This document shows, piece after piece, positions 41,969 to 43,018 of a DNA stretch of 43,018 nucleotides. The position numbers and the translations under genes are program-made. The DNA lies in the NCBI GenBank assembly GCA_944349515.1, contig CALVNE010000064.1:1-43018 (forward strand), written 5' to 3'. The stretch comes from an uncultured Clostridia bacterium (lineage in GTDB: Bacteria > Bacillota > Clostridia > Christensenellales > UBA1242). Within the stretch, counting starts at the first letter, position 1. Every line of letters starts with the position of its first letter. A model generated the notes under the pieces. That model was not told the origin of the DNA. It ran no database searches and saw nothing but the letters and a program-made list of their open reading frames with translations.

Positions 41969-43018
41969 TTACCCCTCCTTTTCTTTGGATACCTCAGACA
42001 ATTTGGTGGTCATAATACGGTACAGCTCAATGTCCTTCGGGAACCGGTCAACAAACGGAAGAATCACGTTGCCATAAAACAAAAGTCCTTCGCCCTCACC
42101 GGAGTTCGTGACATAGGAGAGCTGGTGGGGAGAGATATTCAGGCGCTGAGCCAGAATGGTTCTGTCCTCGCTTGCCTGGTTGAGCATATAGATGAAGTCC
42201 GAATTTTCCAGGATGTTGGCAATCTCCGGACTGCGAAGCAGGTCTTTTACGTTCTGGGTGATTCCGGTCGGAATACCACCCCATTTACGGAATCGCTTCC
42301 AGATTTCAATGGAATAGGTTGCTGTCTGTTCCTCTTTGAGCAGCAAGTGGAACTCGTCGATATAATATCGAGTAGATTTTCCTGCATTACGGTTTTGGGT
42401 GACACGTCCCCAGACCTGATCCTGTACAACCAGCATTCCAATTTTTTTCAACTGATTGCCCAGTTCCTTAATGTCGTAACACACCAGACGGTTCTGAATG
42501 TCTACATTGGTTCGATGATTGAACACCTTCAGAGAACCTTTAACATAGATTTCCAAGGCAGTCGCAACATGGTGCGCTTCTTTTTCTTCCTGTTTCAGAA
42601 GGGCATTGTACAAGTCCTCCAGAATGGGCATATTTTCCGGTTTTGGATCGTCAAAATACCGCTGATAAATCTGATGCACACAGCGGTCAATAACTGTCTT
42701 TTCGACCGGCTGCAATCCGTCCTTACTGCCTACAATCAGTTCACAAAGGGACAGGATAAAATCAGCTTTCAATGCCACCGGATTATCATCCTCTGAATAA
42801 TTGATGTTAATATCCATCGGATTGATATAGTTGGTGCTGGAAGAACTGATTTTCACGACCTGACCGTGGAACTTGTGAACCAGGGCGGTATATTCTGCTT
42901 CAGGATCGCAGATGATAACATCATCATCCGTTACCAGAAAAGCATTGGTGATTTCTCGTTTTGCACTGAAGGACTTACCGGAACCGGGAGTACCCAGAAT
43001 CAGTCCGTTTGGATTTTT
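41969..43018 (-). CDS. VirB4-like conjugation ATPase, C-terminal part, cut by the window edge
   Basis: The frame is open to the right edge, so the start lies outside; 349 codons are seen. Walker A GTPGSGKS lies at about 42968-42997, close to the edge. Further on are the Walker B-like YYIDEFHLLL and the segment RKWGGIPTGITQNVKDLLRS, then NSDFIYMLNQ, all typical of VirB4/TraE-type ATPases of Gram-positive ICEs. It powers substrate passage through the type IV channel from the cytoplasmic face. It is the most upstream gene visible of the leftward conjugation cluster and ends 3 bases before the NlpC/P60 gene. Confidence 0.9.
   Translation of the reverse strand, partial: KNPNGLILGTPGSGKSFSAKREITNAFLVTDDDVIICDPEAEYTALVHKFHGQVVKISSSSTNYINPMDININYSEDDNPVALKADFILSLCELIVGSKDGLQPVEKTVIDRCVHQIYQRYFDDPKPENMPILEDLYNALLKQEEKEAHHVATALEIYVKGSLKVFNHRTNVDIQNRLVCYDIKELGNQLKKIGMLVVQDQVWGRVTQNRNAGKSTRYYIDEFHLLLKEEQTATYSIEIWKRFRKWGGIPTGITQNVKDLLRSPEIANILENSDFIYMLNQASEDRTILAQRLNISPHQLSYVTNSGEGEGLLFYGNVILPFVDRFPKDIELYRIMTTKLSEVSKEKEG

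Noticed and set aside
1..43018. CRISPR arrays, tRNA or rRNA genes, insertion sequences
   Set aside because: No regularly spaced repeats, no cloverleaf-like segments and no transposase genes were noticed on reading; a tool-based scan was not possible.

Overview
The window looks like part of an integrative and conjugative element (ICE) of a gut-type Firmicute, most likely a Clostridia (Lachnospiraceae or Ruminococcaceae). The backbone on the right has the usual set of such elements: a MOBP relaxase, MobC, a giant ArdC/N6-methylase/SNF2-helicase fusion, TnpV, TTRAP, YodL/DUF4316 and LPD28-type proteins, topoisomerase III, DUF4366, DUF4315, an NlpC/P60 hydrolase and a VirB4-like ATPase cut by the window edge. 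No integrase, attachment site, rRNA, tRNA, CRISPR array or insertion sequence was recognised.

Layout. (1) 1-3.7 kb: regulation and toxin-antitoxin. An XRE regulator, an ArpU-like HTH gene and an ImmR/ImmA-like repressor-protease pair lie around a divergent promoter region holding six copies of one GAAGTT-centred motif. A DUF3791-DUF3990-DUF3791 cassette follows. (2) 3.7-21.1 kb: a leftward operon of about 17 kb encoding a complete type 1 BREX phage-defence system in the order xre-brxA-brxB-brxC-(membrane protein)-pglX-(AlbA_2 protein)-pglZ-brxL-(DUF6414)-(AAA+ ATPase)-(MmcQ/YjbR). The five genes in parentheses are not BREX core. Sampled rows in them are much more AT-rich than the core, as is the middle of pglX. 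(3) 21.1-23 kb: a palindrome-rich noncoding stretch that may be an oriT, an XRE gene, a SLOG-domain gene and a membrane-anchored protein. (4) 23-37.2 kb: the leftward mobilisation and DNA-processing operon. (5) 37.2-39.2 kb: a four-gene cargo block (DUF3795, HEAT-repeat DNA alkylation repair-like, DUF3788, SRPBCC) with its own promoter and terminator. (6) 39.2-43 kb: conjugation-machinery genes.

How the genes work together. Relaxase, MobC and TopB process the transferred strand. The giant methylase/helicase probably protects or remodels DNA in the recipient. VirB4 and the NlpC/P60 enzyme belong to the transfer channel. BREX is cargo: PglX marks self DNA by adenine methylation, and BrxA, BrxB, BrxC, PglZ and BrxL block unmarked phage DNA. 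The ImmR/ImmA pair probably senses stress and controls a left-end operon.

The observations most worth a second look are a tnpV-like gene fully nested in another frame of the giant methylase gene, the compositionally foreign genes spliced between BREX core genes (above all the DUF6414/AAA+/MmcQ trio), the divergent operator array, and the possible oriT.
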